Notes: generated by a model from the letters alone, not told the origin. A stretch of 64,000 bases of DNA from Tubulanus polymorphus (GCF_964204645.1 NC_134036.1:3275501-3339500), one strand, 5' to 3'; counted from the first letter of the stretch, positions 23,756-37,353 are shown. Numbers and translations: made by a program.

Positions 23756-23971
23756 TCCCCCGGAAAGGTTCTCCCTTGCAGACGGACGGAGAACCTTGAA
23801 GCCGCCGGGTGCGGCTGCCTTGGTTCACGTGGCTGTGCTGCTCCTGGTGCTGCTCCAGGTGGTGCTCCAGGTGGTCCTGGTGGTTGGGCCGAGGAGGCCG
23901 CCGAAAGAGCTTAACAAGACAGACCACCTCGGCTGACGGACCACCCTCACAATTATCCAAAAATGGAGATA
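23756..23971 (-). pseudogene. D module 2 (unit 1)
   Basis: Has ATGCACGAG before the donor. The Q/H/E frame has SHVNQG, where the edge copy has SRVNQG. Confidence 0.5.
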
Positions 23972-25851
23972 CTGTAAAATAAAGAAAAATAACATCTAAA
24001 AATAACAAATGTTTCATTAGATATATTGTCCCTTCTATTTGACTGTTGAATTTGATAGGGTGTCCCTTCCTTTACCCACCTGTAGCAAAACAGGGATTTG
24101 ATTTTGAAATCATGAAGTACAGATATAATCTGATAAATATTCTAGTTTTTAACAGTAGTGGAAAAAACGTTTCAAGATCAGTGGTCAACTAATCCTTCAA
24201 AAATCTCATTGTGGAATCAATTGTAGAATTTAGAATTAATCTCTTCATTTTAGTGACTGCCTTATGTTAGGAACTTGCGTTTTGATCCGATTTAAATACA
24301 TTGGTAAGTTAAATAGATAATTAATAGAATACTTGAGATTTACTTAGACCTTGCATAAGTAAAAACCTTGTTGGTTAATACTATGTTTCGAATCTAAGAA
24401 CATTAAAAAACCTGTCTCTGGCCCAGGTTTAACTTGTTTCTGCTTTTAAGGATGACTGAAAACCCTGAAAAAGTAAAAACCTCGTCAAATAATACTATGA
24501 TGGTTGATTGTAAGCTGATTGGTTACTGTGGTTACATTCTGAACTGCTGCATCATCGTCACTTCTTCACTTCTACTCGCGCTCTACACCATCTCGCGAAT
24601 AACTCACCCCTCCTGACCGCACAAACACGTGGCATGGACATGCTTCCTCTTCTGGAACGAGGTTAATTTTTAACTGCAAGAAAAAAACGTCCTCTTCCCT
24701 GTTGCTTTGTAAACAATATTAATAAAACCTCTCTAGGTGACAGGTTTAACTTGTATCTGGTTTTAAGGATGACTGAAAACCTTGAAAAATTAAAAACCTC
24801 ATCGCTTAATACTTTGATGTTAACTGGTTTCTAAGGATGTCCGTAAATCTTGGAAAGTAAAAAAACCTTGTCGGTTATTACTATGATTCGAATCTAAGAA
24901 GGTTAATGTCTTGGCTCCGGGATAAACCTATATGAAACTGACCCCTACAGGTGATTATCGATGATAATAATTTGTTGTAGAATTGAATATAAAACAGAAG
25001 AAAATTATAAATATTGATAAATACTTAAGGAATTCAAACAAGAATTCCCGCATAAACTCGATCGAAGTAGAGCCCTCTCTTATTGTATCCCTTAATACAA
25101 TCGGGGAACAACTTCGAGTGCCCTGCGCCGTCGACTGGTAGCCCAGTGGGACTTCTCTCTTGTAATTGTACTGTCATCATCGCTCGAAGCGCTGAAAACA
25201 TAGAAATCAATTGAAATTCATTATTAGTAATCAATATAAACAACTGGTGTAAATAAAACACTTGAAAATCAGATCAATTCAGGTATAACTTACGGACGCC
25301 AAACGTGGCGATCTGCACGTCGGCAGCGCCACATTCTTGGTTTTTTTTTTTTAGCTTTTGGCATCTAAAAAGTAAAAACCTCATCGCTTAATACTTTGAT
25401 GTAAACCTGGTTCTGGCCCAGGTCTAACCTGTATCTGGTTTCTAAGGATGTCCGTAAATCTTGAAAAGTAAAAAAACCTTGTTGGTTATTACTATGATTC
25501 AAATCTAAGAAGGTTACTGTCTTGGCTCCGGGATAAACCTATATGAAACTGACCCCTACAGGTGATTATCGATGATAATAATCGGTCGTAGAATAGAATA
25601 TAAAACAGAAGAAAATTATAAATATTGATTAATACTTACGGAATTCAAACAAGAATTCCCGCATAACCTCGACCGAAGTAGAGCCCTCTCTTATTGCATC
25701 CCGTAATCAATCTGGGAACAACTTGGAGTGACCGGTACCGTCGACTGGTACCCCAGGGGGGGCTTCCCTCTTGTAATTGTACTGTAAAATAGGAAGGACA
25801 TTCAATAAGAATACGAATAGCAATTATTTCAATAATTTGTAAAAAATTTAT

Positions 25852-26067
25852 TTACACTTCATAATCATCATCGCTTGTCGATTGTTCTGGAGAGCGCTGA
25901 AAACATAAAAATCAATTGAAATTCATTATTAGTAATCAATATAAACAACTGGTGTAAATAAAACACTTGAAAATCAGATCAATTCAGGTAAAACTTACGG
26001 ACGCCAAACGTGGCGATCTGCGCGTCGGCAGCGCCACATGCCTCGTTTTCTTTTTAGCTTTTGGCAT
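25852..26067 (-). CDS. A-B two-exon microgene, 37 aa, unknown basic/acidic peptide
   Basis: Exon A (26,067-25,999, 23 codons) begins MPKAKKKTRHVALP and ends RRSPRLAS at donor TCC|GTAAGT. A 102-bp intron ends ttttcag. Exon B (25,896-25,852) adds RSPEQSTSDDDYEV and a TAA. The head is strongly basic and looks nuclear, while the tail is acidic. The RRSPRLAS core resembles the RRSARLSA nucleosome-binding core of HMGN proteins, which also begin MPK; this is a likeness, not a proven relation. AATAAA (25,847-25,852) overlaps the stop codon, so the 3' UTR would be tiny. The exon begins at the base after a splice acceptor, so a non-coding exon or a spliced leader must lie upstream. Confidence 0.45.
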
Positions 26068-26647
26068 CTAAAAGGAAAAAAAAAAGAAAAACTCCAGCCT
26101 GTTTACCATACTCGAATATGCTCCAGGTAAAACATCTATCTGGTTTAAAGGATTACCTTACACCTTCCTTGTGGAATCAATTGTAAGGAAAATCCAGACT
26201 ACCCACATCCTCCTTCGAGATCTCACTTGAGATTGTTGTAAACAATATTGATAAAACCTCAATATTCAATGTTTTATTGTATTTGAATGTATTTATAAAA
26301 GCTGATTGGTTACTGTGGCTACAGTCTTATCAAAGTTGAATAGACAAATAGAATACAATATGATACATTTTTATGATACTCTCTGCATTGATCGAAATGA
26401 TGGAAAAAGATTCAATACAAGAATTCAAATCTAAACTTGATCTATCATTAAGCCTTGAAAATCTAAAGTTCTATTCGAATCCACCAACAGATGGGCACAT
26501 GTATGTGACCGGTGGACACTCGGCCATTGTTGACCATTGCCACGGCGTCAAACTCTGAACCAGCACCTGCGGTTGGGTGCGCCAACTTTGCATTGAGAGT
26601 GCTGGTACTGACTCGAGGTGATTGCGGAGGAAATGGTACATCTGGCC

Positions 26648-27013
26648 TCACGGGGTAGGAGGATAAAAAATATCCTCCATCGGTGGTAACTCAGGAGAGT
26701 CCGGACAACCCTCATCCTCGGGAATCTCGCCCTCCTGCCGCTGCTGCTCCAACTCCTCTCGCCTCCATCTGTCGAGCTCCGCAAGCTCTCGCCGCCGAAT
26801 TTCAGCCTCCACTCTCGCACACTATATCTCCTGCTCCAGTATCCTGTTCGGTGCGTCCTGTTCATGGCGCGCCCTCTGCGGGGTCGAATACAGATCCACT
26901 TCGTTCTCGTTACTACTCGCGCTCTACAGCATCTCGCGGATTACCCGCCATTCCTCACCGCGCAAACACAACACACGGACCCGCTTCCTCTTCTGAAAAG
27001 AGGTAATCCTCAT
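26648..27013 (-). pseudogene. E module 4 (unit 1), full length with two stops
   Basis: The 122-codon frame runs in register from the ATG to PPTP-stop, with TAG at codons 30 (26,924-26,926) and 64 (26,822-26,824). It shows that the intact product was about 121 residues: a basic head, a coiled coil and an acidic proline-rich tail. Confidence 0.65.
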
Positions 27014-28774
27014 CTGCAAGAAAAAACTGACGTGAGATAAAGAGTAAAAAAGATTAGAAATAATATTACAAAATCATAATTATATATGAAATTGTTTAAA
27101 GCAGTTATCATTTAAAAGGGCTGATTCCTTTTCAAGGCCTTTCAATTAAGTGACTGCCTTATCTTAGGAACTTGCTTTTTGATCCGATTTAAATACATTG
27201 ATAATTTAAATAGATAATTAATAGAATACTTGAGATTTACTTAGACCTCGCATAAGTAAAAACCTTGTTGGTTAATACTATGTTTTGAATCTAAGAACAT
27301 TAAAAAACCTGTCTCTGGCCCAGGTTTAACTTGTTTCTGCTTTTAAGGATGACTGAAAACCCTGAAAAAGTAAAAACCTCGTCAAATAATACTATGATGG
27401 TTGATTGTAAGCTGATTGGTTACTGTGGCTACATTCTGAACTGCTGCATCATCGTCACTTCTCCTTCACTTCTACTCGCGCTCTACACTATCTCGCGAAT
27501 AACTCACCCCTCCTGACCGCACAAACACGTGGCATGGACATGCTTCCTCTTCTGGAACGAGGTTATTTTTTAACTGCAAGAAAAAAACGTCCTCTTCCCT
27601 GTTGCTTTGTAAACAATATTAATAAAACCTCTCTAGGTGACAGGTTTAACTTGTATCTGGTTTTAAGGATTACTGAAAACCTTGAAAAAATAAAAACCTC
27701 ATCGCTTAATACTTTGATGTTAAATCTGTGTCTGGCCCAGGTCTAACCTGTATCTGGTTTCTAAGGATGTCCGTAAATCTTGGAAAGTAAAAAAACCTTG
27801 TCGCTTATTACTATGATACGAATCTAAGAAGGTTAATGTCTTGGCTCCGGGATAAACCTATATGAAACTGACCCCTACAGGTGATTATCGATGATAATAA
27901 TCGGTCGTAGAATATAATATAAAACAGAAGAAAATTATAAATATTGATAAATACTTATGGAATTCAAACAAGAATTCCCGCATAAACTCGATCGAAGTAG
28001 AGCCCTCTCTTATTGTATCCCTTAATACAATCGGGGAACAACTTCGACTGCCCTGCGCCGTCGACTGGTAGCCCGGTGGGACTTCTCTCTTGTAATTGTA
28101 CTGTCATCATCGCTCGAAGCGCTGCAAATATAGAAATCAATTGAAATTCATTATTAGTAATCAATATAAACAACTGGTGTAAATAAAACACTTGAAAATC
28201 AGATCAATTCAGGTAAAACTTACAGACGCCAAACGTGGCGATCTGCGCGTCGGTGGCGCCACATTCTTTGTTTTTGTTTTTAGCTTTTGGCATCTAAAAA
28301 GAAAAAAAAAGAAAAACTCCAGCCTGTTTACCATATACTCGAATATACTCCAGGTAAAACATCTATCTGGTTTAAAGGATTACCTTACACCTTCCTTGTG
28401 GAATCAATTGTAAGGAAAATCCAGACTACCCACATCCTCATTCGAGATCTCACTTGAGATTGTTGTAAACAATATTGGTAAAACCTCAATATTCAATGTT
28501 TTATTGTATTTGAATGTATTTATAAAAGCTGATTGGTTATTGTGGCTACAGTCTTATCAAAGTTGAAAAGACAAATAAAATACAATATTATACATTTTTA
28601 TGATACTCTCTGCATTGTTCGAAATGATGGAAAAAGATTCAATACAAGAATTCAAATCTTAACTTGATCTATCATTAAGCCTTGAAAATCTAAAGCTCTA
28701 TTCGAATCCACCAACAGATGGGCACATGTATGTGACCGGTGGACAGTCGACCATTGTTGACCATTGCCACGGCT

Positions 28775-29239
28775 TCAAACTCTGAACCAGCACCTGCGGT
28801 TGGGTGCGCCAACTTTGCATTGAGAGTGCTGGTACTGACTCGAGGTGATTGCGGAGGAAATGGTACATCTGGCCTCACGGGGTAGGAGGATCAAAAATAT
28901 CCTCCATCGGTGGTAACTCAGAGAGTCCGGACGACCCTCATCCTCAGGAATCTCGCCCTCCTGCCGCTGCCGCTCCAAATCCTCTCGCCTCCATCTGTCG
29001 AGCTCCGCAAGCTCCCGTCGCCGAATTTCGATCTCCACTCTTGCACGCTCTATCTCCTGCTCCAGTCTCCTCTTCGGTGCGTCCTGTTCATGGCGCGCCC
29101 TCTGCGGGGTCGAATACAGATCCACTTCGTTCTCGCTACTACTCGCGCTCTACAGCATCTCGCGGATTACCCGCCCTTCCTCACCATGCAAACGCAATAC
29201 ATGGACCCGCTTCCTCTTTTGGAAGGAAGTAATCCTCAT
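28775..29239 (-). pseudogene. E module 5 (unit 1)
   Basis: TAG at codon 30 (29,150-29,152), then 124 open codons. A one-base loss after EDEGRPDS throws it into another frame, and it ends RCWFRV-stop. Confidence 0.6.
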
Positions 29240-29661
29240 CTGCAAGAAAAAAACAACGTCAGATAAAGAGTAAAAAAGATTAGAGATAACATTACAAAAT
29301 CATAATTATATATGAACTGGTTTAAAGCAGTTATCATTTTAAAGGGGTGGTTCCTTTTCAAGTTCTTTCAATTTAGTGACTGTCCTATCTTGCTTTTTGA
29401 TCCGATTTCATAAGAATTAATTCAGCCGTGAAACACTAGATATCAGACAATCCATTCAACAAAAAATGATTGTCCACGATTTTAGTGAATGTTTTGAGGG
29501 CTCCTGATTACAGAATAACTTTTTACACCCTCTCAAGCAACAATTTACCAATTATTATTGCTAAAAGGTCGAGTGGTCACTTCGAGTGTTTTGGCGAGGC
29601 AATGACTAATATTTTTCGCAGCCTTTGCCTTTGAAGATATTCGGTAGATTTTAACGCTTAC

Positions 29662-29887
29662 CTCGTGCATATCCCCTGGGAAGGTTCTCCCTTGCAGACG
29701 GACGGAGAACCTTGAAGCCGCCGGGTGCGGCTGCCTTGGTTCGCGCGGCTGTGCTGCTCCTGGTGCTGCTCCAGGTGGTGCTCCAGGTCGTCCTGGTGGT
29801 TGGGCCGAGGAGGCCGCCGAAAGAACTTAACAAGACAGACCACCTCGGCTGACGGACCACCCTCACAATTATCCAAAAATGGAGATA
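29662..29887 (-). pseudogene. D module 3 (unit 1)
   Basis: Differs from module 2 by DDLEHH for DHLEHH, SRANQG, and CLVKFF for CLVKLF. The splice borders are intact. Confidence 0.5.
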
Positions 29888-31748
29888 CTGTAAAATAAAG
29901 AAACATCTAAAAATAACAAATGTTTCATTAGATATATTGTCCCTTCTATTTGACTGTTGAATTTGATAGGGTGTCCCTTCCTTTACCCACCTGTAGCAAA
30001 ACAGGGATTTGATTTTGAAATCATGAAGTACAGATATAATCTGATAAATATTCTAGTTTTTAACAGTAGTGGAAAAAACGTTTCAAGATCAGTGGTCAAC
30101 TAATCCTTCAAAAATCTCATTGTGGAATCAATTGTAGAATTTAGAATTAATCTCTTCATTTTAGTGACTGCCTTATGTTAGGAACTTGCGTTTTGATCCG
30201 ATTTAAATACATTGGTAAGTTAAATAGATAATTAATAGAATACTTGAGATTTACTTAGACCTTGCATAAGTAAAAACCTTGTTGGTTAATACTATGTTTT
30301 GAATCTAAGAACATTAAAAAACCTGTCTCTGGCCCAGGTTTAACTTGTTTCTGCTTTTAAGGATGACTGAAAACCTTGAAAAAGTAAAAACCTCGTCAAA
30401 TAATACTATGATGGTTGATTGTAAGCTGATTGGTTACTGTGGTTACATTCTGAACTGCTGCATCATCATCACTTCTTCACTTCTACTCGCGCTCTACACC
30501 ATCTCGCGAATAACTCACCCCTCCTGACCATGCAAACACGTGGCATGGACATGCTTCCTCTTCTGAAACGAGGTTATTTTTTAACTGCAAGAAAAAAACG
30601 TCCTCTTCCCTGTTGCTTTGTAAACAATATTGATAAAACCTCTCTAGGTGACCGGTTTAACTTGTATCTGGTTTTAAGGATGACTGAAAACCTTGAAAAA
30701 TTAAAAACCTCATCGCTTAATACTTTGATGTTAACTGGTTTCTAAGGATGTCCGTAAATCTTGGAAAGTAAAAAAACCTTGTCGGTTATTACTATGATTC
30801 GAATCTAAGAAGGTTAATGTCTTGGCTCCGGGATAAACCTATATGAAACTGACCCCTACAGGTGATTATCGATGATAATAATCGGTCGTAGAATAGAATA
30901 TAAAACAGAAGAAAATTATAAATATTGATAAATACTTATGGAATTCAAACAAGAATTCCCGCATAACCTCGATCGAAGTAGAGCCCTCTCTTATTGTATC
31001 CCTTAATACAATCGGGGAACAACTTCGAGTGCCCTGCGCCGTCGACTGGTAGCCCAGTGGGACTTCTCTCTTGTAATTGTACTGTCATCATCGCTCGAAG
31101 CGCTGAAAATATAGAAATCAATTGAAATTCATTATTAGTAATCAATATAAACAACTGGTGTAAATAAAACACTTGAAAATCAGATCAATTCAGGTATAAC
31201 TTACGGACGCCAAACGTGGCGATCTGCGCGTCGGCAGCGCCACATTCTTGGTTTTTTTTTTTAGCTTTTGGCATCTAAAAAGTAAAAACCTCATCGCTTA
31301 ATACTTTGATGTTAAACCTGGTTCTGGCCCAGGTCTAACCTGTATCTGGTTTCTAAGGATGTCCGTAAATCTTGAAAAGTAAAAAACCTTGTTGGTTATT
31401 ACTATGATTCGAATCTAAGAAGGTTAATGTCTTGGCTCCGGGATAAACCTATATGAAACTGACCCCTACAGGTGATTATCGATGATAATAATCGGTAGTA
31501 GAATAGAATATAAAACAGAAGAAAATTATAAATATTGATAAATACTTACGGAATTCAAACCAGAATTCCCGCATAACCTCGACCGAAGTAGAGCCCTCTC
31601 TTATTGTATCCCGTAATCAATCTGGGAACAACTTGGAGTGACCGGTACCCCAGGGGGGGCTTCCCTCTTGTAATTGTACTATAAAATAGGAAGGACATTC
31701 AATAAGAATACGAATAGCAATTATTTCAATAATTTGTAAAAAATTTAT

Positions 31749-31964
31749 TTACACTTCATAATCATCATCGCTTGTCGATTGTTCTGGAGAGCGCTGGAAA
31801 CATAAAAATCAATTGAAATTCATTATTAGTAATCAATATAAACAACTGGTGTAAATAAAACACTTGAAAATCAGATCAATTCAGGTATAACTTACGGACG
31901 CCAAACGTGGCGATCTGCGCGTCGGCAGCGCCACATTCTTCGTTTTCTTTTTAGCTTTTGGCAT
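31749..31964 (-). CDS. A-B microgene, copy 2 (unit 1 end)
   Basis: The frame is intact, with KKTKNVALP-type changes in exon A (ttcttcg for gcctcg on the plus strand). Exon B is unchanged. Intron length and poly(A) signal are as in the first copy. Confidence 0.42.
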
Positions 31965-34288
31965 CTAAAAAGAAAAAAAAAAGAAAAACTCCAGCCTGTT
32001 TACCATATACTCGAATATACTCCAGGTAAAACATCTATCTGGTTTAAAGGATAACCTTACACCTTCCTTGTGGAATCAATTGTAAGGAAAATCCAGACTA
32101 CCCACATCCTCATTCGAGATCTCACTTGAGATTGTTGTAAACAATATTGATAAAACCTCAATATTCAATGTTTTATTGTATTTGAATGTATTTATAAAAG
32201 CTGATTGGTTACTGTGGCTACAGTCTTATCAAAGTTGAATAGACAAATAAAATACAATATGATACATTTTTATGATACTCTCTGCATTGTTCGAAATGAT
32301 GGAAAAACAACGTGAGATAAAGAGTAAAAAAGATTAGAAATAACATTACAAAATCATAATTATATATGAAATTGTTTAAAGCAGTTATCATTTAAAGGGG
32401 CTGATTCCTTTTCAAGGCCTTTCAATTTAGTGACTGCCTTATCTTAGGAACTTGCTTTTTGATCCGATTCAAATACATTGATAATTTAAATAGATAATTA
32501 ATAGAATACTTGAGATTTACTTAGACCTTGCATAAGTAAAAACCTTGTTGGTTAATACTATGTTTTGAATCTAAGAAGTTTAATAAACCTGTCTCTGGCC
32601 CAGGTTTAACTTGTTTCTGCTTTTAAGGATGACTGAAAACCTTGAAAAAGTAAAAACCTCGTCAAATAATACTGTGATGATTGATTGTAAGCTGATTGGT
32701 TACTGTGGTTACATTCTGAACTGTTGCATCATCGTCACTTCTCCTTCCCTTCTACTCGCGCTCTACACTATCTCGCGAATAACTCACCCCTCCTGACCAT
32801 GCAAACACGTGGCATGGACATGCTTCCTCTTCTGGAAGGAGGTTATTTTTAACTGCCAGAAAAAAACGTCCTCTTCCCTGTTGCTTTGTAAACAATATTG
32901 ATAAAACCTCTCTAGGTGACCGGTTTAACTTGTATCTGGTTTTAAGGATTACTGAAAACCTTGAAAAAGTAAAAACCTCATCGCTTAATACTTTGATGTT
33001 AAACCTGGTTCTGGCCCAGGTCTAACGTGTATCTGGTTTCTAAGGATGTCCGTAAATCTTGAAAAGTAAAAAAACCTTGTTGGTTATTACTATGATTCAA
33101 ATCTAAGAAGGTTAATGTCTTGGCTCCGGGATAAACCTATATGAAACTGACCCCTACAGGTGATTATCGATGATAATAATCGGTCGTAGAATAGAATATA
33201 AAACAGAAGAAAATTATAGATATTGATAAATACTTACGGAATTCAAACAAGAATTCCCGCATAACCTTGACCGAAGTAGAGCCCTCTCTTATTGTATCCC
33301 ATAATCAATCTGGGAACAACTTGGAGTGACCGGCACCGTCGACTGGTAGCCCAGGGGAGGCTTCCCTCTTGTAATTGTACTGTAAAATAGGAAGGACTAA
33401 AATAGGAAGGACATTCAATAAGAATACGAATAGCAATTATTTCAATAATTTGTGAAAAATTTATTTACACTTAATAATCATCATCGCTCGAAGCGCTGAA
33501 AATATAGAAATCAATTGAAATTCATTATTAGTAATCAATATAAACAACTGGTGTAAATAAAACACTTGAAAATCAGATCAATTCAGGTAAAACTTACGGA
33601 CGCCAAACGTGGCGATCTGCGCGTCGGCAGCGCCACATGCCGCGTTTTCTTTTTAGCTTTTGGCATCTAAAAGGAAAAAAAAAAGAAACTCCAGCCTGTT
33701 TACCATATACTCGAATATGCTCCAGGTAAAACATCTATCTGGTTTAAAGGATTACCTTACACCTTCCTAGTGGAATCAATTGTAAGGAAAATCCAGACTA
33801 CCCACATCCTCCTTCGAGATCTCACTTGAGATTGTTGTAAACAATATTGATAAAACCTCAATATTCAATGTTTTATTGTATTTGAATGTATTTATAAAAG
33901 CTGATTGGTTACCGTGGCTACAGTCTTATCAAAGTTGAATAGACAAATAAAATACAATATGATACATTTTTATGATACTCTCTGCATTGTTCGAAATGAT
34001 GGAAAAAGATTCGATACAAGAATTCAAATCTTAACTTGATCTACAGTCAGCCTTGAAGATCTAAAGCTCTATTCAAATCCACCAACAAATGGGCACATGT
34101 ATGTGACCGGTGGACAGTCGACCATTGTTGACCATTGCCACGGCTTCAAACTCTGAACCAGCACCTGCGGTTGGGTGCGCCAACTTTGCATTGAGAGTGC
34201 TGGTACTGACTCGAGGTGATTGCGGAGGAAATGGTACATCTGGCCTCACGGGGTAGGAGGATCAAAAATATCCTCCATCGGTGGTAAC

Positions 34289-34609
34289 TCAGAGAGTCCG
34301 GACGACCTCATCCTCAGGAATCTCGCCCTCCTGCCGCTGCCGCTCCAAATCCTCTCGCCTCCATCTGTCGAGCTCCGCAAGCTCCCGTCGCCGAATTTCG
34401 ATCTCCACTCTTGCACGCTCTATCTCCTGCTCCAGTCTCCTCTTCGGTGCGTCCTGTTCATGGCGCGCCCTCTGCGGGGTCGAATACAGATCCACTTCGT
34501 TCTCGCTACTACTCGCGCTCTACAGCATCTCGCGGATTACCCGCCCTTCGTCACCATGCAAACGCAATACATGGACCCGCTTCCTCTTTTGGAAGGAAGT
34601 AATCCTCAT
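34289..34609 (-). pseudogene. E module 3 in unit 2
   Basis: Copy of the 23.0-kb module one unit along, with the same stop at codon 30 and the same VVRTL end. Confidence 0.6.
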
Positions 34610-35041
34610 CTGCAAGAAAAAAACAACGTCAGATAAAGAGTAAAAAAGATTAGAGATAACATTACAAAATCATAATTATATATGAACTGGTTTAAAGCAG
34701 TTATCATTTTAAAGGGGTGGTTCCTTTTCAAGTTCTTTCAATTTAGTGACTGTCCTATCTTGCTTTTTGATCCGATTTCATAAGAATTAATTCAGCCGTG
34801 AAACACTAGATATCAGACAATCCATTCAACAAAAAATGATTGTCCACGATTTTAGTGAATGTTTTGAGGGCTCCTGATTACAGAATAACTTTTTACACCC
34901 TCTCAAGCAACAATTTACCAATTATTATTGCTAAAAGGTCGAGTGGTCACTTCGAGTGTTTTGGCGAGGCAATGACTAATATTTTTCGCAGCCTTTGCCT
35001 TTGAAGATATTCGGTAGATTTTAACGCTTACCTCGTGCATA

Positions 35042-35257
35042 TCCCCCGGAAAGGTTCTCCCTTGCAGACGGACGGAGAACCTTGAAGCCGCCGGGTGCGG
35101 CTGCCTTGGTTCACGTGGCTGTGCTGCTCCTGGTGCTGCTCCAGGTGGTGCTCCAGGTGGTCCTGGTGGTTGGGCCGAGGAGGCCGCCGAAAGAGCTTAA
35201 CAAGACAGACCACCTCGGCTGACGGACCACCCTCACAATTATCCAAAAATGGAGATA
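35042..35257 (-). pseudogene. D module 2 in unit 2
   Basis: Same as the 23.8-kb module. Confidence 0.5.
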
Positions 35258-37137
35258 CTGTAAAATAAAGAAAAATAACATCTAAAAATAACAAATGTTT
35301 CATTAGATATATTGTCCCTTCTATTTGACTGTTGAATTTGATAGGGTGTCCCTTCCTTTACCCACCTGTAGCAAAACAGGGATTTGATTTTGAAATCATG
35401 AAGTACAGATATAATCTGATAAATATTCTAGTTTTTAACAGTAGTGGAAAAAACGTTTCAAGATCAGTGGTCAACTAATCCTTCAAAAATCTCATTGTGG
35501 AATCAATTGTAGAATTTAGAATTAATCTCTTCATTTTAGTGACTGCCTTATGTTAGGAACTTGCGTTTTGATCCGATTTAAATACATTGGTAAGTTAAAT
35601 AGATAATTAATAGAATACTTGAGATTTACTTAGACCTTGCATAAGTAAAAACCTTGTTGGTTAATACTATGTTTCGAATCTAAGAACATTAAAAAACCTG
35701 TCTCTGGCCCAGGTTTAACTTGTTTCTGCTTTTAAGGATGACTGAAAACCCTGAAAAAGTAAAAACCTCGTCAAATAATACTATGATGGTTGATTGTAAG
35801 CTGATTGGTTACTGTGGTTACATTCTGAACTGCTGCATCATCGTCACTTCTTCACTTCTACTCGCGCTCTACACCATCTCGCGAATAACTCACCCCTCCT
35901 GACCGCACAAACACGTGGCATGGACATGCTTCCTCTTCTGGAACGAGGTTAATTTTTAACTGCAAGAAAAAAACGTCCTCTTCCCTGTTGCTTTGTAAAC
36001 AATATTAATAAAACCTCTCTAGGTGACAGGTTTAACTTGTATCTGGTTTTAAGGATGACTGAAAACCTTGAAAAATTAAAAACCTCATCGCTTAATACTT
36101 TGATGTTAACTGGTTTCTAAGGATGTCCGTAAATCTTGGAAAGTAAAAAAACCTTGTCGGTTATTACTATGATTCGAATCTAAGAAGGTTAATGTCTTGG
36201 CTCCGGGATAAACCTATATGAAACTGACCCCTACAGGTGATTATCGATGATAATAATTTGTTGTAGAATTGAATATAAAACAGAAGAAAATTATAAATAT
36301 TGATAAATACTTAAGGAATTCAAACAAGAATTCCCGCATAAACTCGATCGAAGTAGAGCCCTCTCTTATTGTATCCCTTAATACAATCGGGGAACAACTT
36401 CGAGTGCCCTGCGCCGTCGACTGGTAGCCCAGTGGGACTTCTCTCTTGTAATTGTACTGTCATCATCGCTCGAAGCGCTGAAAACATAGAAATCAATTGA
36501 AATTCATTATTAGTAATCAATATAAACAACTGGTGTAAATAAAACACTTGAAAATCAGATCAATTCAGGTATAACTTACGGACGCCAAACGTGGCGATCT
36601 GCACGTCGGCAGCGCCACATTCTTGGTTTTTTTTTTTTAGCTTTTGGCATCTAAAAAGTAAAAACCTCATCGCTTAATACTTTGATGTAAACCTGGTTCT
36701 GGCCCAGGTCTAACCTGTATCTGGTTTCTAAGGATGTCCGTAAATCTTGAAAAGTAAAAAAACCTTGTTGGTTATTACTATGATTCAAATCTAAGAAGGT
36801 TACTGTCTTGGCTCCGGGATAAACCTATATGAAACTGACCCCTACAGGTGATTATCGATGATAATAATCGGTCGTAGAATAGAATATAAAACAGAAGAAA
36901 ATTATAAATATTGATTAATACTTACGGAATTCAAACAAGAATTCCCGCATAACCTCGACCGAAGTAGAGCCCTCTCTTATTGCATCCCGTAATCAATCTG
37001 GGAACAACTTGGAGTGACCGGTACCGTCGACTGGTACCCCAGGGGGGGCTTCCCTCTTGTAATTGTACTGTAAAATAGGAAGGACATTCAATAAGAATAC
37101 GAATAGCAATTATTTCAATAATTTGTAAAAAATTTAT

Positions 37138-37353
37138 TTACACTTCATAATCATCATCGCTTGTCGATTGTTCTGGAGAGCGCTGAAAACATAAAAATCA
37201 ATTGAAATTCATTATTAGTAATCAATATAAACAACTGGTGTAAATAAAACACTTGAAAATCAGATCAATTCAGGTAAAACTTACGGACGCCAAACGTGGC
37301 GATCTGCGCGTCGGCAGCGCCACATGCCTCGTTTTCTTTTTAGCTTTTGGCAT
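37138..37353 (-). CDS. A-B microgene, copy 1 in unit 2
   Basis: Identical in frame and length to the 25.85-kb copy. Confidence 0.42.

Larger units (their letters stand above)
21062..32307. repeat. 11.3-kb higher-order repeat, unit 1
   Basis: This unit aligns to 32,308-43,593 at an offset of 11,286 bp. Its first roughly 550 bp are noticeably diverged, and it lacks about 39 bp of a C module near 21,992. From there on the match is close to exact. It holds three long E modules (23.0, 26.6 and 28.8 kb), two D modules (23.8 and 29.7 kb), six A start exons and several C modules. Confidence 0.88.
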
